DNA of 64,000 nucleotides from positions 104,734 through 168,733 of the forward strand of contig NZ_LQOU01000065.1 of the NCBI RefSeq assembly GCF_002102155.1, written 5' to 3'. Below, piece after piece: positions 42,771 through 51,589 of the stretch. The translations under genes were made by a program, and so were the position numbers. A model generated the notes under the pieces. The model was given only the letters and a program-made list of their open reading frames with translations, searched no databases and was not told where the DNA came from. How positions within the stretch are numbered: position 1 is the stretch's first letter; every line of letters begins with the position of its first letter. The DNA is from Mycobacterium europaeum (lineage in GTDB: Bacteria > Actinomycetota > Actinomycetes > Mycobacteriales > Mycobacteriaceae).

Positions 42771-42779
42771 CTGAGAAAT

Positions 42780-42818
42780 AGCTGGTCAGAGCAACAACGT
42801 CTGACCAGTTTTCTTTTT
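42780..42818 (+). terminator. Rho-independent terminator of ssrA
   Basis: CTGGTCAGA (42782-42790), a 9-nt loop and TCTGACCAG (42800-42808) form a perfect stem followed by TTTTCTTTTT. It lies 10 nt after the tmRNA 3' end. This is a clear intrinsic terminator, uncommon in mycobacteria. Confidence 0.9.
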
Positions 42819-42887
42819 CGTCGGCTTTGGCTGACTATCTTCCATCAGAGTTCAATCCTGCCCGGGGCTCAGGATGGAGGAGTGCTG

Positions 42888-43331
42888 ATGATCTATCGCC
42901 TTGCTATCGGGGTGCTCGTCACTTTGGCGGTGGCGATCATCGTCCCCGCCCAGGGCCATGCCGATCCGCCGACGAAGTGTCTGACCAACACTCCTAAGGG
43001 CAAGCAGGTTTACGTGCCCTGCGATCTGCTCAACGCCGGCGCCAATTTCCCGCCGGGGCAGCGTTGTCCACTACCGCTCGAGCAATACCCGAAAGATGTG
43101 GCGGACTGGTGTGGCGAAGGCCCAGGCCTTGCGAGTCCCACGCCCACGAGTCCTACGAGCCCGACAAGTCCCGCCAGTCCAACGAGTCCCGCGAGCCCGA
43201 CGACTCCCGGGAGCCCAACGAGTCCCGCGAGCCCGACGACTCCCGGGAGCCCGACGACTTCTGCGAGCCCGACGACTCCGACGAGCCCGACCAGCCCTAC
43301 CAGTCCAGCGAGCCCGGGCAGTAGACCGTGA
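42888..43331 (+). CDS. Secreted protein with Pro/Thr/Ser repeat tail
   Basis: A 147-residue exported protein. Residues 1-25 are a signal peptide (IGVLVTLAVAIIVPAQGHA). A small domain with four cysteines follows (KCLTNTPKGKQVYVPC, RCPLPLEQ, DWCGEG), then about 60 residues of SPT/SPA/TPG triplets encoded by a 9-nt periodic DNA repeat (about 43135-43320). The tail is a likely site of O-mannosylation. The ATG at 42888 lies 7 nt after GGAGG; a GTG two codons upstream is an alternative. Not recognised beyond this. Confidence 0.82.
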   Translation: MIYRLAIGVLVTLAVAIIVPAQGHADPPTKCLTNTPKGKQVYVPCDLLNAGANFPPGQRCPLPLEQYPKDVADWCGEGPGLASPTPTSPTSPTSPASPTSPASPTTPGSPTSPASPTTPGSPTTSASPTTPTSPTSPTSPASPGSRP

Positions 43332-43505
43332 GCATTGACGCCGCAAGACCCTAAAACGGAACCGCAGATAACGAGTGGTACCGAGTTGGACCGAAATGGA
43401 ACGAAAAGGCGGTTGAGCAATCGAATTGCCCGGTAGGGCCTCGACCAGCGCGGCGGGTGTGCTGCCATCTCGCCGCGCTGATGCCTTGCACGCGCAGCGA
43501 GACGA

Positions 43506-44381
43506 TCAGGGGGACGGGGTTCCGTACAAGCCCGGACCTGTGATGCGCAGTTGCTCCAGGAACGAGCGAGCGGACACATACGCGGCCTCGATCAAGGCGG
43601 CAGTGTGTGTGAAGTCAAGTGGCGACACCAGTCTGGGCGCGGGCCCGGGAATGTACACGACCGGGATCCCGGCGGCCATGACGGGAGCCTCGAGCACGGA
43701 CTGTGCGCGCATCGCGACCATCGCGGTGTAGAGCAGAATGTCGGCGATCGTGTCAGGCGAACCCGGCAGTTGGCCTGGAAAGTTGCAGTCGAGCACCACC
43801 AACGAGCGTGCCCCCATCTCGACCGCGTGGCGCATCGGGACGTTGGCCACCAGACCGCCGTCGTAGAGTTGATACCCGTCGAGGTCGACGGATGGGAAGA
43901 TGCCCGGGATCGCCGCGCTGGCCAGCAGAGCGGGCAGCAGCGGACCGTTACGCACGACGTGTGGCCGCGCGGTGGCGATATCTGTCGTGACTGCGGCGAA
44001 CGGCAGTGTCAGGTCGGCGAATGTCGTTGCCTGCCCGATAAAGTCGGTGATCACCGCGGCCAGTCCGGTGTTGGGGAACAGGTGCGTCTTGACCCTCTGC
44101 AGCAGCACGGCTTGGGCGAGCAAACCGCCCGGGAACACCTGATCTCGCGTCATTCGTGCCCACACGTGCGAGAGCCGGTTCACCGCACCTTTCGGGTCCG
44201 CGGCGATGACCGCGCCGTTGAGCGACCCAACCGAGGTGCCGGCGACGAGATCGGGCGTGACCTCGCACTCGCTGAGCGCCTGAAGCATGCCCACTTGGAT
44301 CGCGCCAAGGCTGCCCCCTCCGCCAAGCACGTACCCAACTGGTCGGGGCAGCCCGTCCAGCCCGAGCACGTGACCGTTCAC
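43506..44381 (-). CDS. Patatin-like phospholipase
   Basis: A 291-residue patatin-domain hydrolase of the RssA/NTE type. The oxyanion loop is GGGGSLG (20-26), the nucleophile is Ser50 in GTSVG, and the dyad acid is Asp174 in YDGG. There is no signal peptide, so it acts in the cytoplasm or at the inner membrane face on phospholipids or lysophospholipids. Divergent from the serine hydrolase gene with 248 bp between. Confidence 0.92.
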   Translation of the reverse strand: MNGHVLGLDGLPRPVGYVLGGGGSLGAIQVGMLQALSECEVTPDLVAGTSVGSLNGAVIAADPKGAVNRLSHVWARMTRDQVFPGGLLAQAVLLQRVKTHLFPNTGLAAVITDFIGQATTFADLTLPFAAVTTDIATARPHVVRNGPLLPALLASAAIPGIFPSVDLDGYQLYDGGLVANVPMRHAVEMGARSLVVLDCNFPGQLPGSPDTIADILLYTAMVAMRAQSVLEAPVMAAGIPVVYIPGPAPRLVSPLDFTHTAALIEAAYVSARSFLEQLRITGPGLYGTPSP

Positions 44382-44629
44382 CCAATCAGGCTAAGACAGG
44401 CGGCGCCGTAGTAATCGCCAGGCGGTGCAGACAAGGTCCGGCGGCCCCTACGGAGGGGGCATCGGCTCCGTCGGCCCCTGTGGGTCGGTTCGACATCGTG
44501 GTAGCACTGCGACGAAAGACCGGCCCCCAATCTGCGGGGCCGAACGAATGCTTGACAGGCCGCAGCGGCGGACCCAACATCGTGGCGGATGGCCACTGAT
44601 GGCATTCCATCGACGCGGCGGGGAATCAC

Positions 44630-46195
44630 GTGAACGACGACAGCTCGCCTGCGGGCCTTGCATTCGGCAGGCCACTGCGCAGGGCCATTGCCGGTGGAGC
44701 TGTCTTTCTTGTCCTGCTTGCTGGGTGCTCGCGGGGGGATTCGGTGCACCCGGGATTGCGCGGGACCCCGACGATAGGGCCGTTGCCTCCGGCCCTGACG
44801 CCCAACCCCCCGACACCGGCTACGCCGCCCGATGCCGCGACCGCGGTTGAATTCTCAAAAGTCTCCCAGCTGATCAACGACGCGATCGCGGCGAACAAGC
44901 TGCCGGGCGCAGTGGTGGTCATCGGTCACGGCGGCAAGGTCGCCTTCCACCAGGCCTACGGCATGCGCAAACTTGCGGGCGAACCCGGGCTGGACGGGTC
45001 GCCGGCGCCCGCCGAGCCGATGACCGAGGACACCATCTTCGACCTGGCGTCGCTGACCAAGAGCCTCGCGACGGCGACCGCCGTCATGCAGCTCTACGAG
45101 CGCGGCAAGGTGGCCGTCGACGACCCGCTGCAGCAATACCTACCCGACTTCAACACCGGCAACGATTCGCGCCGAGCGCAAGTGACCGTCCGCATGCTCC
45201 TGACCCACACCTCCGGCGAAACGGGGGACGTCAATCTCGGCGACCCGTGGGGACTGGACAGAGCCGACAAAGACGAGGGCCTTCACCGCGCGCTCACCAC
45301 CCCACTGGAATCGGCGCCGGGGCAGGCTTTCCGCTACTCGGACATCAACTACATCCTGCTCGGCGCGCTGATCGAGAAGGCCACCGGCGAGGCCCTGGAT
45401 GTCTACGTTCAGCAACACGTGTTCGAGCCACTGGGCATGACAGACACGCGCTACCTCCCGCCCGCACAAGCGTGCGGTCCCCACACGACGCTGGGAGCCG
45501 CGATCGCCTGGGCTCCCGCGCCGCAACGCCGGGCGCCGGACGCCTGCCCCGCGGGAACGTGGAGCACCGGTCTGCTGCCGCGCATCGCACCGACGGCGCG
45601 AGACGAAGAGGGCCGAGCCGATCCGGGCAAGAATCCGGATCTCGATCGCCTGCTTCGTGGGACCGTGCAGGACACGACGGCGCGGCGCATGGGCGGGGTG
45701 GCCGGGCACGCGGGCGTGTTCTCGACGGCCCACGATGTCGGCATCTTTGCGCAGGCACTGCTCGATAGGCTCGCGGGCCGTCCGAGCGAATTCCCCTTGG
45801 CGCAAACAACTCTCGAGTTGATGACGACTCCGCAGCAGCCGGGACATTCGCCCGAGCAACTCACGGCGGCCAACGCGGCCGCGCGGGCCGCCCTCGCAAC
45901 GAGGCCGAACAGGACAGATCCGCTGCTCGCCCCGCGCTATCCGGCGATCGCGGGGCAGAACCTGCGCGGCTTCGGCTGGGATATCGACACGGGCCAGTCC
46001 GCGCCGCGGGGCCTGCTCTTCCCCATCGGTAGCTTTGGCCACACCGGATTCACCGGAACCTCCGTCTGGCTGGACCCGCGATCGGATACCTACGTCGTTG
46101 TGCTGTCGAATTCGATTCACACCCGAGGCAGCCCACCGATATCCAATCTGCGAGGTGAGATTGCCACAGCGACCGCACGCGCCCTGGGCCTCTAG
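44630..46195 (+). CDS. Serine hydrolase lipoprotein, beta-lactamase family
   Basis: A 521-residue predicted lipoprotein: the lipobox LLAGC places the lipidated Cys at 33. The penicillin-binding/esterase fold follows with the nucleophile motif SLTK (Ser141-Lys144), the second motif YSDIN (236-240) and a third motif HTGFTGT near residue 474 in place of KTG. Family members are carboxylesterases or D-aminopeptidases more often than beta-lactamases. Start is GTG at 44630. It is convergent with the M15 peptidase (4-bp overlap), another predicted cell-wall lipoprotein. Confidence 0.9.
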   Translation: MNDDSSPAGLAFGRPLRRAIAGGAVFLVLLAGCSRGDSVHPGLRGTPTIGPLPPALTPNPPTPATPPDAATAVEFSKVSQLINDAIAANKLPGAVVVIGHGGKVAFHQAYGMRKLAGEPGLDGSPAPAEPMTEDTIFDLASLTKSLATATAVMQLYERGKVAVDDPLQQYLPDFNTGNDSRRAQVTVRMLLTHTSGETGDVNLGDPWGLDRADKDEGLHRALTTPLESAPGQAFRYSDINYILLGALIEKATGEALDVYVQQHVFEPLGMTDTRYLPPAQACGPHTTLGAAIAWAPAPQRRAPDACPAGTWSTGLLPRIAPTARDEEGRADPGKNPDLDRLLRGTVQDTTARRMGGVAGHAGVFSTAHDVGIFAQALLDRLAGRPSEFPLAQTTLELMTTPQQPGHSPEQLTAANAAARAALATRPNRTDPLLAPRYPAIAGQNLRGFGWDIDTGQSAPRGLLFPIGSFGHTGFTGTSVWLDPRSDTYVVVLSNSIHTRGSPPISNLRGEIATATARALGL

Positions 46196-46944
46196 GGTCG
46201 CTCGAAGTGTTGATAGTCGAGGGGACGCGTCCACGCGCCGCCCCACATCCAGCCTCGATCCGTGAAGACCCGCACCGCCGCGTCGCCATCGTGTAGGAGC
46301 CCCGGATCGGTGCGGCTGCGGTCCAGGTAGGGCGCCGCGTTGCGCGGTTCGAAATACCCGCTCGCGTAGAGGCAGGGATTCACCAGCGGATTGACATCGA
46401 TGGCCCGGCCGTACGCGTGCGGAGACCATTCGTCGGTTCCGGGGATGCGCCGGCAGTTGAACGCCGAAGTGTTGTCGTCCTCCATGGACAATTCGTCATC
46501 CGCGTCCGAATAGTGGTCGACCGTTCGGATCCTCTCGACCGGATAGCGCAGCCGGTAAAGCCTTTCGAAGATCGCGATGACGTCCTGCACCAAGTCCTCG
46601 TGCACGATCAGCTCGCCTCGATGCGCCTGGCCGTCGAAGCCGATGTGGTCGACGGTGACCCGTCGCAGCCGCCCCGGCTCGACGGGGCAACCCGGCCGCC
46701 AGCTCGCGCCCAGCTCGACCTCGGTGACTGGCTCCACCGCCGCGCCGGCGGGCGCCGGCGGCACACCGGCCGACGACGCGACGGCCGGCGGGGACGGCGT
46801 GGGAGAGGGCGATGGTGCCCGCTGCCCGGCGGTGCACGCCACCAGCATGAGACATGCGGCGATCGCTCCGGCCGCCGCTGGACGTCGCCGGTCGAAAGGT
46901 GTCAACGGGGATGAGTCCTCGCCGCTTGCTTCTTGCATCCCCAC
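46192..46944 (-). CDS. M15-type D,D-carboxypeptidase-like lipoprotein
   Basis: A 250-residue predicted lipoprotein (lipobox LVAC, Cys37) with a Pro/Ser linker and a C-terminal M15 metallopeptidase domain. Zinc ligands His176 and Asp183 are in SPHAYGRAIDVNP and the third, His246, in DYQHFE, the VanY/M15C pattern. Two cysteines (Cys164, Cys191) may form a disulfide. Expected to trim peptidoglycan stem peptides outside the membrane. Confidence 0.9.
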   Translation of the reverse strand: MGMQEASGEDSSPLTPFDRRRPAAAGAIAACLMLVACTAGQRAPSPSPTPSPPAVASSAGVPPAPAGAAVEPVTEVELGASWRPGCPVEPGRLRRVTVDHIGFDGQAHRGELIVHEDLVQDVIAIFERLYRLRYPVERIRTVDHYSDADDELSMEDDNTSAFNCRRIPGTDEWSPHAYGRAIDVNPLVNPCLYASGYFEPRNAAPYLDRSRTDPGLLHDGDAAVRVFTDRGWMWGGAWTRPLDYQHFERP

Positions 46945-46998
46945 CGCCGTGATAAGCCGTCAGGCCGACGCGCCCCGGGACACGCTACTCGGCCGCAG

Positions 46999-47895
46999 TC
47001 AGGGCGAGCGGGCCACGATCACCGGGACCTTGGCCCTGTTGACCACCGCCGCCCCGACCGAGCCCAGCAGCCTGCCCCTGAACCAGCCGCAGCCGTGGCT
47101 GCCGACCACGACCAGTTGCGCCCGTTCGGACGCCTCAATCAGCCAACGCGCCGGGTCGCCGATCTCGATCCTGCGATCGATCGCCACGTCGGGATAGCGT
47201 TCGTGCCAACCCGCCAGCCGCTCCGCGAGCACCGCCTCCTCCTGCGATAGCTGAGCGTCCCATTTGGCGTCTTGGAACAACGCCTTGGAGCCGGCAACCC
47301 GCGGATCGGTCCAGGCGTGCAAGGCCGTCAGGCCGACACCACGCCGGGAGGCTTCCTCGAACGCGAGGACGGTGGCCGTTTCCGATGCCGGTGAGCCGTC
47401 GATGCCGACCAGGACCGGGGCCCGCGCGCCATCGCCGGTCATCTCTTTTTCGCGGATCACGGCGATGGGGCAATGCGCGTGGTAAACCAACTTCGAGCTC
47501 ACCGAGCCCAGGAAGCTGCCGGCCAAGGCGCCGCCGTTTCCGCGGTGGCCGACGACGACCATGTCCGCCGCTTGCGAGAGGCCGACGAGCGTCGGGACGG
47601 TGGCCGAATGCAACACCTTGCCATCGATCCGCACCGGATCGCAGTCACCGGTGTTCGCCTCGGCCACCTTGACCGCCGCGGAGATGACCTCGCGTGCCCG
47701 GTGTTGCTGCCATTGGCTGAATCCCGCCGGCGCGGCGACCTCGAACCACTCCGGTAAGACGGCGTCGACGACATGGACGAGGGTCAGCGGCGCCTTCCGC
47801 AGCGCCGCATCCCGCGCCGCCCAGCGGACGGCGCCCAGCGCCGCGGCGGAGCCGTCAACGCCCACCAAGATCGCGCCAGGTGGTGGTTGCCACAT
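46999..47895 (-). CDS. Universal stress protein, tandem domains
   Basis: A 298-residue protein with two complete USP domains, each ending in the ATP-binding pattern Gx2Gx9G(S/T): GHRGNGGALAGSFLGS near residue 127 and GSHGCGWFRGRLLGS near residue 275. This is the Rv2005c/Rv2623 type, members of the DosR regulon in M. tuberculosis. The ATG at 47893-47895 is the start; the frame further upstream has no family sequence. A DosR-like box lies about 85-105 bp upstream. Confidence 0.93.
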   Translation of the reverse strand: MWQPPPGAILVGVDGSAAALGAVRWAARDAALRKAPLTLVHVVDAVLPEWFEVAAPAGFSQWQQHRAREVISAAVKVAEANTGDCDPVRIDGKVLHSATVPTLVGLSQAADMVVVGHRGNGGALAGSFLGSVSSKLVYHAHCPIAVIREKEMTGDGARAPVLVGIDGSPASETATVLAFEEASRRGVGLTALHAWTDPRVAGSKALFQDAKWDAQLSQEEAVLAERLAGWHERYPDVAIDRRIEIGDPARWLIEASERAQLVVVGSHGCGWFRGRLLGSVGAAVVNRAKVPVIVARSP

Positions 47896-47978
47896 CTCAG
47901 CTCGCTCCGTCTGCCGTGTGCTCACCGCGAAGGATCGCCCGGGGCGGGCGCCAGTGTCAGGGCCGAAGAGATGTAAGC

Positions 47979-47998
47979 CGAAGGACCAAAGGCACCGA
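47979..47998. promoter_or_regulatory. DosR-like box upstream of the tandem stress protein
   Basis: The core AGGACCAAAGGCAC (within 47979-47998) matches about 10 of 14 central positions of the DosR consensus GGGACTWWAGTCCC. It is 84-103 bp upstream of the stress-protein start, in the 282-bp gap shared with a divergent secreted-protein gene. Scored by eye; weaker than the box at 33395. Confidence 0.35.
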
Positions 47999-48177
47999 GT
48001 GGGTCGCGTGGGCCATTGCTTCCCCGCACCGCACGGCGCACAGCGGAAACGTCGCCCACTACCGACCTCCTCGGAGGGGGCCACGCAAGGAGCGCCCAAG
48101 CCCTACGATTGACGAGCGGGGGCTGTCGTTTGCCGAGCCTCCGGGTCATCGAGGCGCTGAATCGAGGAGAAGTGTCC

Positions 48178-48522
48178 GTGCAACTGTCGCTCGCACCCCT
48201 GTCCGTCACGAGAAGGCTGTTCACCGCCGTGTCGTTCGTGATCGCGTTCGTTGCTTCGGCCTCGCTGCCGCCCACACTCGCTGTGGCCCATGCCGACCCG
48301 ATCGGCTTTCCGCCGGATTGGCCCTTCTACGAGATGCAAACCGAACAGACGATGTGCAGGGCCATGGCACAGGGCTGGTCACGCGCCCAGATCGTCGGTG
48401 CGATGCAACAAGCCAACAATCAGAGCGTGACCGGGCTGAACCCGCAGCAGGCCGCCAAGACCGCCAACATGTGGGTCGACCTGGGCCGGATCAAGTACTG
48501 CCCCGGCGCTGTCGCCAGCTAG
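48178..48522 (+). CDS. DUF732-type secreted protein
   Basis: A 114-residue exported protein with a signal peptide ending AVAHA (about residue 36) and a DUF732-like domain of about 75 residues with two cysteines (TMCRAM and KYCPG). DUF732 proteins are numerous in mycobacteria and of unknown function. I chose the GTG at 48178, 7 nt after AGGAGA; a GTG at 48172 is too close to that site. Confidence 0.82.
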   Translation: MQLSLAPLSVTRRLFTAVSFVIAFVASASLPPTLAVAHADPIGFPPDWPFYEMQTEQTMCRAMAQGWSRAQIVGAMQQANNQSVTGLNPQQAAKTANMWVDLGRIKYCPGAVAS

Positions 48523-48529
48523 CAGGCCG

Positions 48530-48748
48530 CTAGCAGCAGAGGGCGGCGGAGAACCACGCGCCCGCCGCGACGGCGATGATGAGCGCGGTGGTGGTGTGTC
48601 CCGTCGATGCGGCGACGACGGTGGCCGTGATCGCGGCGATCAGGGCCACGACGATGGCCACGGCCAGCAATGTCCGGTGCGGATGGATCGCCCCGCCGGA
48701 ACGTCGTACGACAACGACGGGTTTGCCCGAGCTGTGGGTTGCCGCCAT
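48530..48748 (-). CDS. Small two-helix membrane protein
   Basis: A 72-residue protein with a basic N-terminus (SGKPVVVVRRSGG) and two hydrophobic segments separated by STGHTTT, ending in Cys-Cys. ATG at 48746-48748 follows an AGGAG site. No family recognised. Confidence 0.65.
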   Translation of the reverse strand: MAATHSSGKPVVVVRRSGGAIHPHRTLLAVAIVVALIAAITATVVAASTGHTTTALIIAVAAGAWFSAALCC

Positions 48749-48940
48749 GAGAGCTCCTAGGGTTGTGACCCGCGATACACCACCAGCATAGATGTGCGGT
48801 GCGTCACACACCAGCGGGTCCGCGCCGTGTCCGTGGACCGGCCCGGGCGCGCAGTTAACGTCGCCGGCCTTGAGTCGCAGCCAGGCGATCGAGGTGCAAA
48901 GTCATCCGGCGCGCGAGCCATCCTCACCCGGGAGTGGGCC

Positions 48941-49804
48941 CTACGAGTCCTGCGCGGTCTCCAGCAGTCGCAGCGGGTGCAGACCGTCGACCGCGCCGAC
49001 AAAAGGCGGGTGGATGCTGTAGCCCAGCATGCGGCGAATGTCGTCGGACACCGTCCGGGCGATGTCGCGCGAGATCGACAGCGTGAACGCTTCCATCGGC
49101 CGCAGCCACGGCTGGCAGTACTGGGCGGTGACGGCGAGGCGGTCGCGGTCGGTGCTGTTGGCGCCCCCGCCGTGCCACAGCGTGCCGACGAAGAAGACGC
49201 ACGACCCGGCGGGCATCACCACGGGCAGGGCCGCATCGTCCGGGCCCGGCCGGCGCTTGCCCCACCGGTGGCTGCCCGGGTAGAGCACCGTGGCGCCGTT
49301 GTCGGCGGTGAAGTCGTCGATGGCCCAGATCGTGGCCGCCGCCAACGGTTCTCGCGGCCGCGGAACGGGGTAGAACCCGTCGTCGTGATGCGCCAGCTGC
49401 GCGGCCTCGCCGGGCTGAATGTTGATGGCCTGCAACGCCGAAAGCAGGTAGTTGGGCATCAGCAGCCGATCGAGCACCGCGAGCACGCGGGGGTTGTCGA
49501 CGAGCCCGTCGCAGAGCCGCGTCCGGCTCAGCAGGCTGTAGACGCGCTGGGTGCGCCGGCCCTCGAAGGAGTTGCGTCCCGTGTGGGCGAGCCACGGGCG
49601 CACCACCTCGCGGATCTCGCGGCATTGCTCGGCGGTGAGCAGGTTCTCCCAGACGACGTACCCGTCGCGGTCGAGGGCCGCCATGTCCGCGTCGACGACG
49701 GCGGTGTCCACCGACTGCCCGCCGCTGCGCGTCCGCCGGTACCGCTGCGCCAGGTCGCCCCGCAGGTCTTCCAGCGTCGTGACGGGCTCGTCGTCGATGT
49801 TCAT
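48941..49804 (-). CDS. Phytanoyl-CoA dioxygenase (PhyH) family protein
   Basis: A 287-residue Fe(II)/2-oxoglutarate oxygenase of the PhyH family. The metal triad is HHDD (His and Asp in LAHHDDGFYP) with the distal His in GTLWHGGGANS, and the oxoglutarate Arg is in TDRDRLAV. The ATG at 49802-49804 starts MNIDDEPVTTLEDLRGDLAQ. It stands alone, divergent from a DUF732 gene; the substrate is unknown. Confidence 0.88.
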   Translation of the reverse strand: MNIDDEPVTTLEDLRGDLAQRYRRTRSGGQSVDTAVVDADMAALDRDGYVVWENLLTAEQCREIREVVRPWLAHTGRNSFEGRRTQRVYSLLSRTRLCDGLVDNPRVLAVLDRLLMPNYLLSALQAINIQPGEAAQLAHHDDGFYPVPRPREPLAAATIWAIDDFTADNGATVLYPGSHRWGKRRPGPDDAALPVVMPAGSCVFFVGTLWHGGGANSTDRDRLAVTAQYCQPWLRPMEAFTLSISRDIARTVSDDIRRMLGYSIHPPFVGAVDGLHPLRLLETAQDS

Positions 49805-49919
49805 TGGCACGCGTCCTTCATCCCGCACCCACAGTAAGCCGAGTTCCCCTCGACCCACACCGAATCGCGGGCGACGCGGCCAACAGGACAACACCGACTT
49901 CCTGTACCAGGATGAAGCG

Positions 49920-50324
49920 GTGCGGATACTTCTCGTGCTGGCGAGCTTCGCCGCCCTCATCGGCGTGGCCGCCCCGGCGCAGGCCGATCCCGCTGGCAAC
50001 GGCTCGGGCCCCGATGGGAGTTTCCTGGCGGCGCTCAATCAGGCGGGGGTGCCCTATAAGAGCGGGCCCGTCGCGATCGGGGTCGCGAAGAAGGCCTGCC
50101 AGCTGATGGACGAGGGCCACTCGCAGGCCGACGTGATCCAAAGCATGTCGGCGAGCAACCCGGGATTCTCGGTGGACGACGCAACCAAGTTCACGGTCAG
50201 CGCGGTCGCCGCCTATTGCCCCCAGCACCTGGGGGAACCGACCACCGAGCCGCCGCCGGGTCCGACGTTGCCGCCGACGGGCATGTGGCCCATGTTTCCG
50301 TGGCCCGCGCCGGGTGCCGCGTAA
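49920..50324 (+). CDS. DUF732-type secreted protein
   Basis: A 134-residue exported protein: signal peptide to about AAPAQA (residue 21), then a DUF732 domain with two cysteines (KKACQLM and AAYCPQ) and a Pro-rich tail (PTLPPTGMWPMFPWP). It is a second copy of this family within 1.8 kb of the first. The GTG at 49920 follows an AGGA site. Confidence 0.83.
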   Translation: MRILLVLASFAALIGVAAPAQADPAGNGSGPDGSFLAALNQAGVPYKSGPVAIGVAKKACQLMDEGHSQADVIQSMSASNPGFSVDDATKFTVSAVAAYCPQHLGEPTTEPPPGPTLPPTGMWPMFPWPAPGAA

Positions 50325-50354
50325 GGCACCGGGTGCGTCCAGGAAGATCGAACG

Positions 50355-50774
50355 ATGTGGTCTGACTGGTGGATGATTCCGATCGGCCTCATGTGCGCGT
50401 TTGCGGTGATCTGGGTGATCCTCGCGATCACCTTCTGGCTGATGAAACCCAAGGCCAACATGCAGGACCTGGTGCGCTTGCTGCCCGACGTGCTCCGGCT
50501 GTTGAAGCGCCTCGCCGCCGACCGCGAACTGCCGCGCCGGATCCGGATCGCGTTGGTCGCGCTGATCGGCTTTGTCGTGTCGCCCATCGACCTGATTCCC
50601 GATGCGATCCCGGTCATCGGATTCGCCGACGACGTGATCATCGTCGGCCTGGTGCTGCGCTGGGTCAGCCGCACGGCGGGACCCGACGCGCTCGCCAAGC
50701 ACTGGCCCGGCACACCCGAAGGGCTTGCCGCCTTGTGCAAGCTATGCGGGCTGCCCGACCCCGCGCTGGAGTGA
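50355..50774 (+). CDS. DUF1232 (YkvA-like) membrane protein
   Basis: A 139-residue protein with an N-terminal helix (IPIGLMCAFAVIWVILAITFW) and the DUF1232 core SPIDLIPDAIPVIGFADDVI, a hallmark of YkvA-type proteins. Function is unknown in the family. It follows the DUF732 gene by 30 bp. Confidence 0.88.
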   Translation: MWSDWWMIPIGLMCAFAVIWVILAITFWLMKPKANMQDLVRLLPDVLRLLKRLAADRELPRRIRIALVALIGFVVSPIDLIPDAIPVIGFADDVIIVGLVLRWVSRTAGPDALAKHWPGTPEGLAALCKLCGLPDPALE

Positions 50775-50823
50775 AGGCCGCTGCACTTTTGCGGTGACGA
50801 CGGCCGTGTGCGAGTGTGCGGTC

Positions 50824-51075
50824 ATGGATCTACTGCGCCGCACCCTGCGCCATCGGGTCCGGGTGGGCGCGCTGATCGAATTGGCGCTGTGGCTGGCGAT
50901 TCCCTATCTGTGCGTCGGTTTCGGGTGGACCGTGCTGCACGGTGACGAGACCCGGCGAATCCAGGCCCGGGTGGAAGCCGTGCTGCCCGCGGGTGCCGAC
51001 GCCGTCGCCTTCGGCCTGACCACCGCGTTGTGGCCGGCCGCCATACCGATCGCGCACGCGTGCCCGGCGCCGTGA
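50824..51075 (+). CDS. Small hypothetical membrane protein
   Basis: An 83-residue protein with two hydrophobic segments (IELALWLAIPYLCVGFGW and VAFGLTTALWPAAIPIA) around a charged middle. ATG at 50824; an upstream GTG is possible. Not recognised, but its codon use and place in the plus-strand series support a real gene. Confidence 0.65.
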   Translation: MDLLRRTLRHRVRVGALIELALWLAIPYLCVGFGWTVLHGDETRRIQARVEAVLPAGADAVAFGLTTALWPAAIPIAHACPAP

Positions 51076-51133
51076 CCGCCCCTTGGGGCAAACCGGCGCG
51101 CGAGAGCGCGGGTTGCTCCTAGGCTGGCAGACC

Positions 51134-51589
51134 ATGTCGATCGACCGGGCCGCTCTCGTGGCGGGCAGCATCCGATTCACTTCCGGCGTCTGGTTCCTCG
51201 TGGACCCGTTGAGTGCGAACCGATTCTGGGGAGACCCGGGCGACCCGCCACCGACAGCGCGACTGTTGTTGCGCTCCATGGGATATCGCGACGCGTTGAT
51301 CGGCGGCATGCTCGCGGCGGCGGCACTGCGCGGCAAGAACACCCGCGGCTGGTTCCTGGCGTCCGGCGGTGCGGACGCGGCCGACCTGCTCGGTGGCATC
51401 AGCGTCCACGACCAGCTGAAGCCCTCGCAGCGCATCGTCGGGCTCGGTGGCGCCGTCGTCGGCATCGGGGTCGGGCTGTGGGGCGCGGCGCGGCGTACCA
51501 CCCGGGCCGGTGACGGACGAGGGCATCAATCCGGTGGAGCTGGGGCGGGCGCTCGAGCAGCGTGGCTTGGAGTCGCTGTTCCTCGCTGA
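51134..51589 (+). CDS. Small multi-helix membrane protein (DUF4267-like)
   Basis: A 151-residue protein with three to four hydrophobic segments, resembling small DUF4267-type membrane proteins (SIRFTSGVWFLVDPLSANRFWG, in parts; DALIGGMLAAAAL). Only about the first 125 residues look natural. The last 26 or so are Gly/Arg/Ala-rich and are read out of frame across a relic of another gene at 51510-51641, so the original stop was probably lost. Confidence 0.7.
   Translation: MSIDRAALVAGSIRFTSGVWFLVDPLSANRFWGDPGDPPPTARLLLRSMGYRDALIGGMLAAAALRGKNTRGWFLASGGADAADLLGGISVHDQLKPSQRIVGLGGAVVGIGVGLWGAARRTTRAGDGRGHQSGGAGAGARAAWLGVAVPR

Noticed and set aside
42726..42887. Upstream extension of the secreted protein into ssrA
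   Set aside because: The frame reads through the tmRNA 3' end and its terminator; ATG 42888 has a proper ribosome site and signal peptide.
43135..43320. CRISPR-like short repeats
   Set aside because: The 9-bp period has no spacers and lies in frame within a secreted Pro/Thr/Ser-rich protein.
44630..46195. Antibiotic-inactivating beta-lactamase
   Set aside because: The third motif is HTG in a lipoprotein esterase-like family; there is no class A or C signature set.
45140..46429. Minus-strand open frame of 429 codons opposite the serine hydrolase
   Set aside because: Antisense shadow of a gene with clear catalytic motifs.
48001..48035. Second DosR-like box near GGGCCATTGCTTCCCC
   Set aside because: The spacing between half-sites is one base too long and the match is poor.
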